The notes: a model not told the origin generated them from the letters alone. 64,000 nt of DNA from Saccharicrinis aurantiacus (GCF_001660705.2 NZ_LYBV02000035.1:62001-126000), one strand, 5' to 3'. Numbered from the stretch's first letter, positions 7,220-16,679 are shown. Translations and numbers: made by a program.

Positions 7220-8905
7220 TTATTCTCCCTCAGTTTTCTTATTAATCTTATCATTAATGTTTAAACTCTCTTCACTCTTTTCTTCAAACTTCTCGGTTGG
7301 TATAGTAATATCACTACCATCACGGATACTTTGGTAATGTGGCGACATAATTTCTACATCTGCCTTGTTAAAGGCATCAAGTATGTTTCTATAAAGTTCT
7401 GATTGAATTCCGATATACTTATCAGCTTGTGCAATGTATGCGTTTATCTCATAAGCCACATAAAAATCATCTAAGCTCTTCTGAAGTACAAAAGATTCTT
7501 TGCCCGATTGCTCAATAACGCCATTGGTATTTTTTGCAGCGCTTAATAATAATTGATGCACAATACGCCAATCCACATCATAACCGATTGTTATGGTACA
7601 ATGAATAATAAGGTTAGATCGTTCGGCTGCTGTGGTATAGTTTTTACTATGACCTGAAAGTATTTTAGAGTTAGGGATAGTAATAATCACATTTTTTGGC
7701 GTTCTCACTCTGGTAATTAATAAGTTTTTCTGAACAACAATGCCTGTAATGGTATCTACTTCAATTCTATCGCCAAGTTTGAAAGGGCGCATATAGGTCA
7801 TGATAATGCCGCTTAGTCCGTTTGAAATAACGGATGTTGACCCAAGAGATAATAGCAGTCCCACAAAAACGGTTACTCCTTTAAAAACTTCAGAACCTGA
7901 ACCTGGTAATAACGGAAATATAATGGTGAGTAAGAATGCGTAAAGGATAAACTTAATGATATTACTTGTTGGTGTTGCCCACTCTTTGTAAAAGCCTTTT
8001 ATATTGATGTTACCACCTTTTAGTTCGTTAAAAAAGAAGTTAAGGAGCTTTAAGAATGCTCTGAATATGATGAGTATAATAATAATTTTAATTAGGGTAG
8101 GGATGTAGGCAATAAATACCTGTAGAAAGTCGAAAAAAGGATCGATGATATAACCAAATACTTGTTCGCCAACTTCGCTAGTATAGTGAAATATACTTAA
8201 GAAGGCAGGAAGCATTACATAAATAAGGAAACCAACAGTAAAATAATAAACCCAGGTAATTACTTTAATAAGGCTATTAATGGCATTTTCTTTATCCTCT
8301 TCTTTTAAACGGTACATTTTAAATAAGCGGGTGAGCTTATATATGTATTTGTCATTTCGCTTAATCAGTTTTTTTGTCCAAATAAAGAGTCTTTTTAATC
8401 CTATGAAAAGTAGAATAAACAGGGCTGCAAATAGCACTGCTTTTATAATTTTCACCCTTAATAGTTTTGGTTGAGCTTTATCAAGGTAAGCACTAATCTT
8501 TTTAATATAGCCTTTCGAGATATCTGCTTTACTGGCTTTTAATTTCTCTTTTGTAATTTCGCTAAACTCCGTTAAGGTGATGTGCCCATATTTTATCAGT
8601 ATGTAGTTAAGGCTATCAGCAACAGTAAGAGAATCTTTGTAAAAGATGTCGTGTTTTAATATGGTATTAAATCTATTGGCACAAAAATGGGCATGTTGAG
8701 CAATGGAGCTCGAGGAACCTTTTTCGTAGATATTAAAAACTGTATCTCCCTCAATTACCACAGGGAAGGCTTCTTTGTTTGCCTTTAGCTTATTGATACG
8801 CTCTTTAGTTGCTTGGTATTGCGCCTGAAAAGCGCTATCTGAACTTTGTGCATTGCTCGTATATTGTAGTAAAAGTAAACAAAGAAGTAGAAGGTATTTA
8901 TGCAT
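7220..8905 (-). CDS. MscS-family mechanosensitive channel with periplasmic N-terminal domain
   Basis: A 561-residue inner-membrane channel expected to open under membrane tension and release solutes on osmotic downshock. Order of parts: signal peptide (1-19), a periplasmic helical domain (about 20-140), then transmembrane segments around 155-170, 215-240, 265-285 and 318-335. The pore helix follows at about 340-370 (GVTVFVGLLLSLGSTSVISNG). The MscS beta domain carries the signature PFKLGDRIEVDTITGIV and TIPNSKIL, and the alpha/beta domain reaches about residue 520. The charged tail (EKFEEKSEESLN) is cytoplasmic. It is longer than E. coli MscS (286 residues) and closer to the YbdG/YnaI size class. 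Confidence 0.92.
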   Translation of the reverse strand: MHKYLLLLCLLLLQYTSNAQSSDSAFQAQYQATKERINKLKANKEAFPVVIEGDTVFNIYEKGSSSSIAQHAHFCANRFNTILKHDIFYKDSLTVADSLNYILIKYGHITLTEFSEITKEKLKASKADISKGYIKKISAYLDKAQPKLLRVKIIKAVLFAALFILLFIGLKRLFIWTKKLIKRNDKYIYKLTRLFKMYRLKEEDKENAINSLIKVITWVYYFTVGFLIYVMLPAFLSIFHYTSEVGEQVFGYIIDPFFDFLQVFIAYIPTLIKIIIILIIFRAFLKLLNFFFNELKGGNINIKGFYKEWATPTSNIIKFILYAFLLTIIFPLLPGSGSEVFKGVTVFVGLLLSLGSTSVISNGLSGIIMTYMRPFKLGDRIEVDTITGIVVQKNLLITRVRTPKNVIITIPNSKILSGHSKNYTTAAERSNLIIHCTITIGYDVDWRIVHQLLLSAAKNTNGVIEQSGKESFVLQKSLDDFYVAYEINAYIAQADKYIGIQSELYRNILDAFNKADVEIMSPHYQSIRDGSDITIPTEKFEEKSEESLNINDKINKKTEGE

Positions 8906-9021
8906 CGTGATTTAGGTAAATTAGAATTCAAATGACATACCATCAATATATCATTTATTTCCCATAATATCTAGTGGTGCAGGTTTGGGTGGATATTTGG
9001 TTTTAAAATATTAGGCATAAA

Positions 9022-9056
9022 AAAAGAGCGTTTAAGATATACTTAAACGCTCTTTT
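9022..9056 (-). terminator. Strong bidirectional terminator
   Basis: AAAAGAGCGTTTAAG pairs with the complementary arm ACTTAAACGCTCTTTT around a 4-nt loop, with A/T tracts on both sides. It terminates the TPR gene on the minus strand. Confidence 0.85.
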
Positions 9057-9077
9057 ATAAAATATTATAGTTCAGAT

Positions 9078-9731
9078 CTATTCTGCACTTTTTAAAGAAG
9101 TACAACCAGCTTTAATTGCTTTCGCATTTTTGTCATTAGCATAAATAGCTAATGCTTCATCACAAAAAGCAATTGCTTTGTCACACTCTTCAACTGAAGC
9201 TGCTTTTAAAGCAGGCCATTGATCAGCATTGTCAGATGTTCTAGCATTTAATTTAGCTTGAGCTTTCTCGTAATGACCTTTAGCTTTAACAACTAATGGC
9301 TTTGCTAATTCTTTTTTCATTGCACTAGCATACTTACCATTAGGGAAATTTTCAATACCAGCTTGTAATGTTTTGGTCATTTCCTCTGTATTACCATTGG
9401 CTTTATGAATTTTGTATTGGTAATAATAGCAAGCATCACCTTTATATCCTGCCTCTTGAGCCGTGGTATAATACTTAAACGCTTTGTCATTCATTTTTAA
9501 CTTGTACGCACACGTTGCTGTGTTGTATACAGTTGCAGGGTCAACTTCCTCACCTTCAGCATCCCATGATGCAATTGCAGCTTCATATGAATCCAATGCT
9601 GTTTTATAATCTTTTGCTTTTAAAGCAGCATTACCTTCATTTTTCAATTCTGCAGCACTCTTCTCATCTTGAGCAACTGTAGTACCTAATACTGTAAATA
9701 ATAATAATGTTAATGATAAAATGTACTTCAT
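9078..9731 (-). CDS. Exported tetratricopeptide-repeat protein
   Basis: A 217-residue protein with a signal peptide (1-20, ending TTVAQ) followed by TPR units: AAELKNEGNAALKAKDYKTA (residues 25-44), then ATVYNTATCAYKLKMNDKAF and further helical pairs to the C-terminus, where CDKAIAFCDEALAIYANDKNAK forms a last repeat. TPR arrays mediate protein-protein contact, so it is probably a periplasmic scaffold. Codon use is unusually clean (GCT/GCA-rich, A/T-ending), suggesting good expression. It is a single gene with its own terminator. No partner is indicated by the neighbours. Confidence 0.85.
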   Translation of the reverse strand: MKYILSLTLLLFTVLGTTVAQDEKSAAELKNEGNAALKAKDYKTALDSYEAAIASWDAEGEEVDPATVYNTATCAYKLKMNDKAFKYYTTAQEAGYKGDACYYYQYKIHKANGNTEEMTKTLQAGIENFPNGKYASAMKKELAKPLVVKAKGHYEKAQAKLNARTSDNADQWPALKAASVEECDKAIAFCDEALAIYANDKNAKAIKAGCTSLKSAE

Positions 9732-9967
9732 AACTTAAATATTAATTTTAATTGTTTTTTTACAGAGTTTAAATTTAAGTCCGTAAAAATAATAGTTTTT
9801 TTAAAAAACACTTATAATTACGCACCAAATGTAAGTTTATAAACTCATTATTTATTACACGGTAACAAATCAATAAGTGTGCCATTGTATCTGTACTACC
9901 CGCCAATTAAAATTAAGGTATTTATTATTATATACTTATATATTGATATTGAATGAATAGTGTACTT

Positions 9968-10960
9968 CTATCTTTTCTTAATCTCTTCCTTTTTTATAAA
10001 ACCTTCAGAGATTACTGTCATTTCAATATTTTGCTTGTTCACAATCTGGGCTTGTAATAAAATAGCCGGAACCAAGCGTTTGCCATTATTTACAGTTACA
10101 CTGCCATTGCTTGGAGCTATCCCTTTACTTATTTTAATAGCAGCATCCGCAGCGGCATATGATAAGGATTCAATAGGCTTATAAATAGTTATTGTCTGAT
10201 TTCCGATGACAATGTTTTTAATGGCCTCAATATCTGCATCCTGACCTGCAACAAGCACTTTGCCCTCAAGGTTGTGTTCTTTTAATGCCGATATAGCACC
10301 AGATGCCAAATCATCATTGCCAGCAATAATAGCATCAATATCTTCTGATTCTTGCAAATATTTATTTGTCATCTCATACCCTTCATGGATGCTCCAATGT
10401 TTGGTGTATGAATCAAATATTATTTCTATAGACCCATTATCAATTAAAGGTTGAAGAACGTTCATTTGGCCAAGTTTTAATAAATACGCATTGTTATCAG
10501 TAGTTGCACCACCAATAATGCCATATTTACCGCTAGGCTTAATTTTTGTGAGATAATTTGCTTGTAATTCACCAATACCAATATTATCAGTTGAAATGTG
10601 GTAGTCCAGATTACAATTTTTAATAAGGCGATCGTAAGAAATTACAGGAATACTGTTTTTATGAGCCGTTTTAACAATTTCACAAGCCTTGGTTCTGTTT
10701 ACTGGTACAACAACCAAAACATCAACGCCATCAGCAATCATTTTTAAGGCTTGTTCATATTGAACTTTTTCATCAGAATCTGCTACAGCAACTATAGCAA
10801 TACCACCAAGATCTTCCACGTTGGCTTTAAAATTATCGATATCTTTTTGCCACCTTTCTTGTTCTAAATTGGCAACTAAAAATCCGATTGTAGGTTTCAT
10901 TTCACAACTCAATAAAAATATTGAGAGACTTAGCATTAAAATTTGAGAGAGACTTTTCAT
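9968..10960 (-). CDS. XylF-like sugar-binding lipoprotein (periplasmic binding protein, type 1 fold)
   Basis: A 330-residue protein resembling the D-xylose-binding protein XylF. The lipobox LLSC puts the lipidated residue at Cys19. The type 1 periplasmic-binding fold is clear: IGFLVANLEQERWQKD, then DVLVVVPVNRTKACEIV, IPVISYDRLIKN and ISTDNIGIGELQANYL in the first lobe. The second lobe contains DAIIAGNDDLASGAISALKE and VLVAGQDAD. RW in QERW and the D of SYDR are sugar-contacting positions in the family. No ABC permease or ATPase is nearby, so it may feed a transporter elsewhere or act as a sensor. It is divergent from the GH110 gene, which could share its regulation. Confidence 0.85.
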   Translation of the reverse strand: MKSLSQILMLSLSIFLLSCEMKPTIGFLVANLEQERWQKDIDNFKANVEDLGGIAIVAVADSDEKVQYEQALKMIADGVDVLVVVPVNRTKACEIVKTAHKNSIPVISYDRLIKNCNLDYHISTDNIGIGELQANYLTKIKPSGKYGIIGGATTDNNAYLLKLGQMNVLQPLIDNGSIEIIFDSYTKHWSIHEGYEMTNKYLQESEDIDAIIAGNDDLASGAISALKEHNLEGKVLVAGQDADIEAIKNIVIGNQTITIYKPIESLSYAAADAAIKISKGIAPSNGSVTVNNGKRLVPAILLQAQIVNKQNIEMTVISEGFIKKEEIKKR

Positions 10961-11275
10961 GATACTAAATTTTAGAAGGTGAAGTATTAAGTCAATTATT
11001 AAGGGAGAACAGGCAAACGCCTCGGAACTACTTTAAGGTATGAAATAATTATGTCAATTGAAATATAAATTTAGTTGAGCCGTCTATTTTTTTGTAATGC
11101 CAGCTGATTAAGCTAAACGTGGGTATATTACTTGAACTACAGGGTAATATTAATGTGTTTGCACGTGTCGTGTACAGGCAGACACAATTATATTACGGAT
11201 AGAATAAGCTTGTTATAGTATTTTTTAGATCATTGTAGCAGTGATTTGATAATTCTAAATAAAACTAAATAATTC
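10961..11275. other. Divergent intergenic region between the XylF-like gene and the GH110 gene
   Basis: About 315 bp without an open frame. It must hold the promoters of both divergent genes. A TATTTTTTTG tract near 11087 vaguely resembles the -7 element but does not fit well. I see no certain operator. Confidence 0.4.
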
Positions 11276-13156
11276 ATGAAGTATATAAGCTTAGTAATGA
11301 CTTTGTTTTTAGGTTTTACACTGTTGGTTTCGGCCAATAATCCTAATGAAAAAAGTACGGTTTTAATAAAAACAGATGTAAAGGGAGATGCAAGTCCCCA
11401 TGTATTAAAAGAGGTACTATTGGCAAAGGAAAACGGTATTACCGAAATTAAATTTGAAAAAGGGGTTTACCATTTTTATCCTGAAAAAGCTTTAGAGATG
11501 TTTTGTTACATTTCTAACCACGAAGATGTGGTTACTCGAACGGCATTTCCTTTAATCGACTTTGAAAATATTACCATTGACGGACAAGGTTCTGAATTTA
11601 TCTTTCATGGTTTAATGATTCCTTTTATTATTGAAGGGGGAAAGAATATTACCGTTAAAAATTTATCGGTTGATTGGAAGAACCCTTTCCATTCTGAAGG
11701 TACAGTAGTTGCAAATGATCCAAAAGCGAAAACTGTTGATATTGAGTATTCTTCTGATTATCCTTACGAGATCAGAAATGGGCAAGTACATTTTGTGCAT
11801 CCTTATTACGAACATACAATAGGACAGTGTATATTCTTTGATCCTAAGCGTGAAGCTATTTTGTATAAAAACGAGTCTTACTTACCTGTTGAGCTCAATT
11901 CAAAAACGGCTAAGCAATTTAATATTGATAAGTTATCTTATAAATATGAAAATGATCCTCGTACCCCTTTTCATTCTCGACTAGGACTTGAAAGTAAAAT
12001 GAATGCAAAGGAGATTAAGCCAGGTGTTATTCGTTTTAGTAAAATGAAGAGAGAAGTGCCTCCCGTTGGTGCAGTATTAGTAAGTAAGGGTAAAAAAGGC
12101 GATAATCGTATTGCTCCTGCGTTTAGAGTTACCGGAACCTATGATTTAAACATACAATCTGTTACGGTTCATCATGCTGGTGGAATGGGATTAATTTGCG
12201 AGAATAGTGAAAATATTACACTTGATGGATTTAACACTATCCCTGCCAAAGGACGCGTTTTAAGTGCCTCGGCAGATGCAACTCACTTTGTGGGGTGTAG
12301 AGGTAAAGTTGAATTAAAGAATTGCGAATTGCGTTGCCAAATGGACGATGCTCTTAACGTGCACGGAACTTATCAAAAAGTGATGGATATTATTGATGAG
12401 CACACCATCGGAATTCACGTAGGACACTTTGAGCAGCAAATGTTTTCCATTGGTCGTCCTAACGATACAATAGGTTTGGTACGATTAAGCGATTCGTTTT
12501 TTCCATACAATAAGTTAACGCTTAAATCAATTCAAAAGTTAAACGGACGCTACCATTTGGTAACATTTAACGAAAAATTGCCAGCTAATATTAAGGCCGG
12601 TGATCTAATCGAAAACCTCGATGCGTATCCAGAAGTTACAGTAAGAGATTGCGAAATTAATGGTAACAGAGCACGTGGTTTATTAATTTCAACGCCTCGT
12701 AAAACTTTAGTTACCAATAATTTCTTCCATACGCATATGAGTGCCATTCTTGTTCCTGTTGAAAGCGGATTTTGGTACGAATCGGGTAGCGCATCTAACC
12801 TAGTTATTACAAATAACGTGTTTCAAGATTGTGTTCACGGAAGCAAAGGTAAAGCAGTTATTCAGTTAGAAACCGACGACGATAATGAGAATATTGCATT
12901 TAAAGATATTACCATTAGCAACAACACCTTTAATCAATACGATAATTTAATTTTAGAGGTTAAGAATACCGATGGTTTTACATTCGAAGGAAATACCATA
13001 ACAAATTCAGGTACATTTCCGCAGCTTCATAGCGATAGACCAGCTATTATTGTTGAGTCGTCTAAAAATGTAGTATTCAAAAAGAATAGCTACAAAGGTA
13101 ATGCTAAAGAAATTTTACATACCGATGGTAAAAGCGGTAAATTAAAGTTCAAATAA
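11276..13156 (+). CDS. Glycoside hydrolase family 110 alpha-1,3-galactosidase
   Basis: A 626-residue exported enzyme expected to remove terminal alpha-1,3-linked galactose. Residues 1-20 are a signal peptide. The rest is a right-handed parallel beta-helix with family-110 landmarks: FPLIDFENITIDGQGSEFIF (about 93-112), SVDWKNPFHSEG, HHAGGMGLICENSENITLDG (about 299-318), ADATHF and QMDDALNVHG. Asp334, Asp357 and Asp358 show the same 23-24 residue spacing that I recall for the catalytic aspartates of characterised GH110 enzymes. The length fits the Bacteroides alpha-1,3-galactosidase B group. Likely substrates are host- or algae-type galactans. It is followed by a terminator. Confidence 0.9.
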   Translation: MKYISLVMTLFLGFTLLVSANNPNEKSTVLIKTDVKGDASPHVLKEVLLAKENGITEIKFEKGVYHFYPEKALEMFCYISNHEDVVTRTAFPLIDFENITIDGQGSEFIFHGLMIPFIIEGGKNITVKNLSVDWKNPFHSEGTVVANDPKAKTVDIEYSSDYPYEIRNGQVHFVHPYYEHTIGQCIFFDPKREAILYKNESYLPVELNSKTAKQFNIDKLSYKYENDPRTPFHSRLGLESKMNAKEIKPGVIRFSKMKREVPPVGAVLVSKGKKGDNRIAPAFRVTGTYDLNIQSVTVHHAGGMGLICENSENITLDGFNTIPAKGRVLSASADATHFVGCRGKVELKNCELRCQMDDALNVHGTYQKVMDIIDEHTIGIHVGHFEQQMFSIGRPNDTIGLVRLSDSFFPYNKLTLKSIQKLNGRYHLVTFNEKLPANIKAGDLIENLDAYPEVTVRDCEINGNRARGLLISTPRKTLVTNNFFHTHMSAILVPVESGFWYESGSASNLVITNNVFQDCVHGSKGKAVIQLETDDDNENIAFKDITISNNTFNQYDNLILEVKNTDGFTFEGNTITNSGTFPQLHSDRPAIIVESSKNVVFKKNSYKGNAKEILHTDGKSGKLKFK

Positions 13157-13179
13157 AAAGTACCTTAATAAAGTAAGTT

Positions 13180-13214
13180 AAGCGAGTTATCCACTCTGGG
13201 TAACTCGCTTTTTT
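13180..13214 (+). terminator. Terminator of the GH110 gene
   Basis: AGCGAGTTATCC pairs with GGGTAACTCGCT around ACTCT-type loop sequence, followed by TTTTTT. Confidence 0.85.
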
Positions 13215-13261
13215 ATGGCTTTACTTTTCATTAAAATTCCGATCCAATGCTATCTAGTGAT

Positions 13262-13375
13262 TAGGGTGTGCCCTTGCAGGTCGCGCTTTGCACTATATCT
13301 TTGCTTCGCCATAATGGGCTCACAAAGGATGCCGTTTCAATCGCTCACACTCCGTCTTCGGGCCAAGCACATGTT
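13262..13375. repeat. Noncoding, GC-richer intergenic element
   Basis: A stretch reading GCCCTTGCAGGTCGCGCTTT, TATCTTTGCTTCGCC, GGCTCACAAAGGATGCC and TCGCTCACACTCCG stands out by its higher GC content. Sequences of this kind recur between genes in many Bacteroidota genomes (from memory). TCTTTG and CAAAGGAT can pair. A 60-codon open frame across it is not credible. Only one copy is in this window. Confidence 0.4.
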
Positions 13376-13540
13376 AGTATAAAATCTATAATAATACCTA
13401 TTATCTTTTTTATAGATATTTTGTTATGTCCTAATTGGTATCGTTTATAACAAATCTAATATCAGTTTATTATGTATTTAAGTCCTGCCTACATCAAAAA
13501 ACTAATGAAGTTGAACTTAATTAGGACCTCATATTATAGC

Positions 13541-13568
13541 TTGTCTTAAAAGCAAAATACTATATTTG
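13541..13568 (+). promoter_or_regulatory. Bacteroidota-type promoter of the 13599 gene
   Basis: A TTG at 13541 is followed after 17 nt by TATATTTG (13561-13568), which fits the TAnnTTTG -7 element. The start codon lies 30 bp downstream. Confidence 0.6.
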
Positions 13569-13598
13569 TCGCAGTTTTAATAAACAATAATTATACTT

Positions 13599-14045
13599 AT
13601 GAGAAAATTTTTATCAGTATTAGCAATCATGTGTATTGCAATATCTATTAATGCTCAATCTGCAAAAGATGAGGTTATTGCAGAGTTTGTAAAAGGAGTA
13701 GTAAGCTTTGAAGCTGCTGAATTAAGTAAAAATTCTCCAATTTCAAGTTTCAACAAAAAAGCAAGTGAGCAAGCCAGTAAGTCAATTGTACTCACTAAAG
13801 AAAATGTAAAAGAGTCGCTTGCTGAGGCTAAAACATATTCAAGTTGCTTTATAACAGTAGGGGTTCATACCATTGTTAAGGTAACTGATTTTGATAAAAA
13901 AATAATGTCAGGTTCTTGGGGTACTGAAATGCCGTTTGGCGAAGGTTATATTCAAAAAGGAGAGCTTGTAAACAAGCAAGATTATATCAATAATGTTATT
14001 GGTATTCCTGATACCCAAAGACGCATGATGTTTTTGTTTAAATAA
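13599..14045 (+). CDS. Secreted hypothetical protein
   Basis: A 148-residue protein that I do not recognise. Residues 1-20 are a signal peptide (MRKFLSVLAIMCIAISINAQ). The mature part is lysine- and serine-rich, with one cysteine in SCFITVGVHTIVKV, and ends in TQRRMMFLFK. It has its own promoter and terminator. No domain or catalytic motif is evident, and no role is claimed. Confidence 0.7.
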   Translation: MRKFLSVLAIMCIAISINAQSAKDEVIAEFVKGVVSFEAAELSKNSPISSFNKKASEQASKSIVLTKENVKESLAEAKTYSSCFITVGVHTIVKVTDFDKKIMSGSWGTEMPFGEGYIQKGELVNKQDYINNVIGIPDTQRRMMFLFK

Positions 14046-14068
14046 CATTAGTATTTTTAAGATATGTA

Positions 14069-14094
14069 AAGGAGGCTTAGGTCTCCTTTTTTTA
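14069..14094 (+). terminator. Terminator of the 13599 gene
   Basis: A short stem AAAGGAG paired with CTCCTTT around GCTTAGGT is followed by a T-rich tract. Confidence 0.65.
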
Positions 14095-14121
14095 TTTATA
14101 CAATTTTAATAGGATATATAG

Positions 14122-14129
14122 TACCTTTG
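14122..14129 (+). promoter_or_regulatory. -7 element upstream of the MalY-like gene
   Basis: TACCTTTG matches TAnnTTTG and lies 56 bp before the ATG. The -33 element is not clear. Confidence 0.45.
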
Positions 14130-14184
14130 TATGCTATATATCTAATGGTAATTTAGTTCTTTTGTAGGATAAAATATTTGAAAC

Positions 14185-15366
14185 ATGCACAACTTTGATA
14201 GGATAATAAATAGAGAGGGTACCGATTCTTATAAACTAGATTTGCGAGATGCTTATTTTGGCACAAACGACGTATTGCCCCTTTGGGTAGCTGATATGGA
14301 CTTTGCTGCCCCAAAAGAAGTTCAAGAAGCTTTAGCGCAAAGAGTAGATCATGATATTTATGGGTATACAATCCGTAAAGATGATTTTTCAAACGCAATT
14401 ACATCTTGGCTCAGTAGAATGCATAGTTGGCAAGTAGGAAATGAAACCATTGAGTTTACGCCCGGAGTATTACCGGCAATTGTTGTGGCCATTCATGAAT
14501 TCACCAATCCTGAAGACAAAATAATTATACAAACCCCTGTATATCCACCTTTCTATTCTATAGTAACAGATAATGATAGAGTATTACTGAAGAATAATTT
14601 AGTTGAAACAGATGGGTATTATAATATAGATTTTGAAAACTTAGAAGAGTTAGCTCAAGATCCTAAAACAAAAATGTTTGTTTTCTCTAACCCGCATAAT
14701 CCTGTAGGAAGGGCATGGAAGCGTGATGAGCTTGCGCGTATCGTGAAAATTTGTTCAGACAATGATGTAATGATTGTATCTGATGAAATACACAGCGATT
14801 TGTGCTTATTTGGCAATAAACACATTGTGTTGGCCAATGAATTTCCAGAGTACGCACACCAAATAATTACTTGCATGGCGCCAAGTAAAACCTTTAATAT
14901 TGCGGGTTTTTCAACGGCATATGCTGTAATTACCGATAAAAAGGTAAGAACACAGTTTCATAAGAGGTTAGTGGGTTTACAAATGCACATGGGTAATCTT
15001 TTTGGTGGAGTAGCTTTAGAAGCAGCCTATAATAATGGTGATGCATGGCTTAAAGAAATGAAAGCTTACTTAGAAGAAAATATACTAATGGTAGATGCCT
15101 TTATTAAGGAGCATATGCCAGAAGTGGGCTTCGTGGTTCCTGAGGCAACTTATTTATTGTGGTTTAATTTTAAGGCCTGGGGTTTACCGCAATCTAAATT
15201 AAAAAAGGCCATGATTGAAATTGGTAAAGTGGGCTTGAATGATGGTGTTTCGTTTGGCGCTGAAGGCAAGGGTTATCAAAGAATGAATATTGCCTCGCCT
15301 AAATTCATGGTTGAAGAAGGTTTGAATAGAATACTAAAAGTACGAAACGAAGTTTATAAGAAGTAA
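14185..15366 (+). CDS. MalY/PatB-type pyridoxal-phosphate C-S lyase (cystathionine beta-lyase)
   Basis: A 393-residue cytoplasmic fold-type I PLP enzyme. It opens with the group's motif LPLWVADMDFAAP (about 31-43). Substrate- and cofactor-binding segments are TPGVLPAIV, TPVYPPF, NPHNPVGR and SDEIHSDL; the PLP lysine is Lys235 in APSKTFNIAGF; the carboxylate-binding arginine is likely in QRMNIASP near residue 370. MalY/PatB enzymes cleave cystathionine or cysteine conjugates to pyruvate, ammonia and a thiol. The length is typical. It is a single gene, convergent with the EamA gene. Confidence 0.9.
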   Translation: MHNFDRIINREGTDSYKLDLRDAYFGTNDVLPLWVADMDFAAPKEVQEALAQRVDHDIYGYTIRKDDFSNAITSWLSRMHSWQVGNETIEFTPGVLPAIVVAIHEFTNPEDKIIIQTPVYPPFYSIVTDNDRVLLKNNLVETDGYYNIDFENLEELAQDPKTKMFVFSNPHNPVGRAWKRDELARIVKICSDNDVMIVSDEIHSDLCLFGNKHIVLANEFPEYAHQIITCMAPSKTFNIAGFSTAYAVITDKKVRTQFHKRLVGLQMHMGNLFGGVALEAAYNNGDAWLKEMKAYLEENILMVDAFIKEHMPEVGFVVPEATYLLWFNFKAWGLPQSKLKKAMIEIGKVGLNDGVSFGAEGKGYQRMNIASPKFMVEEGLNRILKVRNEVYKK

Positions 15367-15455
15367 ATTATGACTTATTGCTAAATAGTACTTCTAGCTA
15401 TTCGCTATAATATTTTAAAAATACAATATTGGTCAAAATGTGCATTGGTGAAGCA

Positions 15456-16340
15456 TCATGCCTTTTGGCCAATTCTTTTTTTATACATCGGGTAACAGAA
15501 AACAGATAATAATATGATTATTGTTCCAAGGTAAAATCCGGATGACATATATTCTGAATCACCAAAGAACAGAAAGGCTAATATAATTCCGTAAACAGGC
15601 TCCATATTAATGGATAATACTACCGTGTAGGCAGATACAACCTTCATCACATCAACACTTGCAGCAAAGGCAAATGCAGTACAAACAATACCTAAAATAA
15701 GTAGGTAAACTAAGTCGTTTGTGCTCACTTCAAAAAAGTGTCTATTAAAATTTCCTTTTAGGGCAATATATAAACTGATGCCAATAAAGCCGCCAATCAT
15801 TTCATAGAAACTAATAATACTCGGGGCAACTTTGTGAGTAAACGATTTATTAAGGATAGTGAATGTGGTAGCCAATACCGTTGAAATAAGCGCAACAATT
15901 ATTCCGTTTACATATTGTAATTCATATCTGAATATAAGGTATAAGCCAGCAATTATTATAACACCAATCAATACCTCTAATCGTTTTATTTTAGTTCGGA
16001 AGAACAAGGGCTCTAGTATACTCGCGAACAATGTGCCTGATGACAGCGTGCCAAGAGTTACTGATACATTGCTAATTTTAATGGCATGAAAAAAGGTGAT
16101 CCAATGCAGTGCTACAACTATTCCTATTCCTAAGAGCTTAATAATTTGTTTTTTGCTAATTGAAATATCTAGCTTTTTAAAGCGTAGGTATACGAAAAGT
16201 CCAACTATTGCAAACAGCATTCTATACCACACAATTTGTATAGCATCTAAGGTAATAAGCTTACCTAGTATTGCTGTGAATCCGTATATGAATACAATAA
16301 AATGTAAAAGAATTAAACTATTTCGTAATGAATTCTTCAA
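15456..16340 (-). CDS. EamA/DMT-superfamily transporter
   Basis: A 294-residue inner-membrane protein with about ten hydrophobic segments in two homologous EamA halves (roughly 8-140 and 150-290). Typical DMT features are IVWYRMLFA in the first half, ALHWITFFHAIKISNVSVTLGTLSSGTLFASILEPLFF before the middle, and NMEPVYGIILAFLFFGD near the C-terminus. Such proteins export amino acids or other metabolites; the substrate cannot be told from sequence. Its 3' end, with the sequence near 15430, can form an imperfect hairpin (TTGGTCAAAA paired with TTTTGGCCAA) that may terminate both convergent genes. Confidence 0.88.
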   Translation of the reverse strand: MKNSLRNSLILLHFIVFIYGFTAILGKLITLDAIQIVWYRMLFAIVGLFVYLRFKKLDISISKKQIIKLLGIGIVVALHWITFFHAIKISNVSVTLGTLSSGTLFASILEPLFFRTKIKRLEVLIGVIIIAGLYLIFRYELQYVNGIIVALISTVLATTFTILNKSFTHKVAPSIISFYEMIGGFIGISLYIALKGNFNRHFFEVSTNDLVYLLILGIVCTAFAFAASVDVMKVVSAYTVVLSINMEPVYGIILAFLFFGDSEYMSSGFYLGTIIILLSVFCYPMYKKRIGQKA

Positions 16341-16555
16341 AGTAATGCTTTATTAAAAGGCAGAATCTAGCTAATGACCTAAACTCTACTTGTTATGAAT
16401 AATTTTGCAAATATACATTTACATTGAATGTTCAACCTTGTCAAAAATCATGCTTTTATAATACCTTGATATAGTTTGTATTGGTATGAGGCCCTATTTT
16501 TTTTGAATAAAAAGAATATAAAAATTTAATAAATGTATTACCTTTAATTTTTGGA
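16341..16555. other. Intergenic region upstream of the pyrB leader
   Basis: AT-rich DNA between the EamA gene (minus) and the pyrB leader (plus). A sequence TACCTTTA at 16539-16546 is one base from a TAnnTTTG -7 element and could start the leader transcript, but I find no -33 element at the right distance. Confidence 0.35.
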
Positions 16556-16564
16556 ATGAGAGAA

Positions 16565-16648
16565 ATGATAATAACATCCAAAATAGATAATTGTAATACT
16601 AATACATTCAGTACTTATGTATTTGCTATCAATTTTGGTATTATTTAA
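16565..16648 (+). CDS. Candidate pyrBI leader peptide
   Basis: A 27-codon frame (30 codons if the ATG at 16556 is used) ends in TAA at 16646-16648, only 5 nt before the attenuator stem. GAGAG lies just before the 16565 ATG, an unusually good ribosome-binding sequence for this window. The end of the frame is rich in U (TTTGCTATCAATTTTGGTAT). In E. coli pyrBI a leader peptide ends at the attenuator, and UTP level sets how closely the ribosome follows RNA polymerase. The same layout is seen here. Whether it is translated is unknown. Confidence 0.4.
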   Translation: MIITSKIDNCNTNTFSTYVFAINFGII

Positions 16649-16653
16649 TATGT

Positions 16654-16679
16654 AGGCCTGTAATTCAGGTCTTTTTTTT
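16654..16679 (+). promoter_or_regulatory. Intrinsic-terminator-type attenuator before pyrB
   Basis: AGGCCTG (16654-16660) pairs with CAGGTCT (16666-16672, one G-U pair) around TAATT, followed directly by eight T. No plus-strand gene lies upstream that would need a terminator, because the neighbour is divergent. Readthrough would lead straight into pyrB 50 bp further on, which is the expected design of a transcription attenuator. Confidence 0.6.

Noticed and set aside
13268-13450. 60-codon open frame on the plus strand
   Set aside because: It runs through a noncoding, GC-richer intergenic element and has no homologous pattern or start signal.
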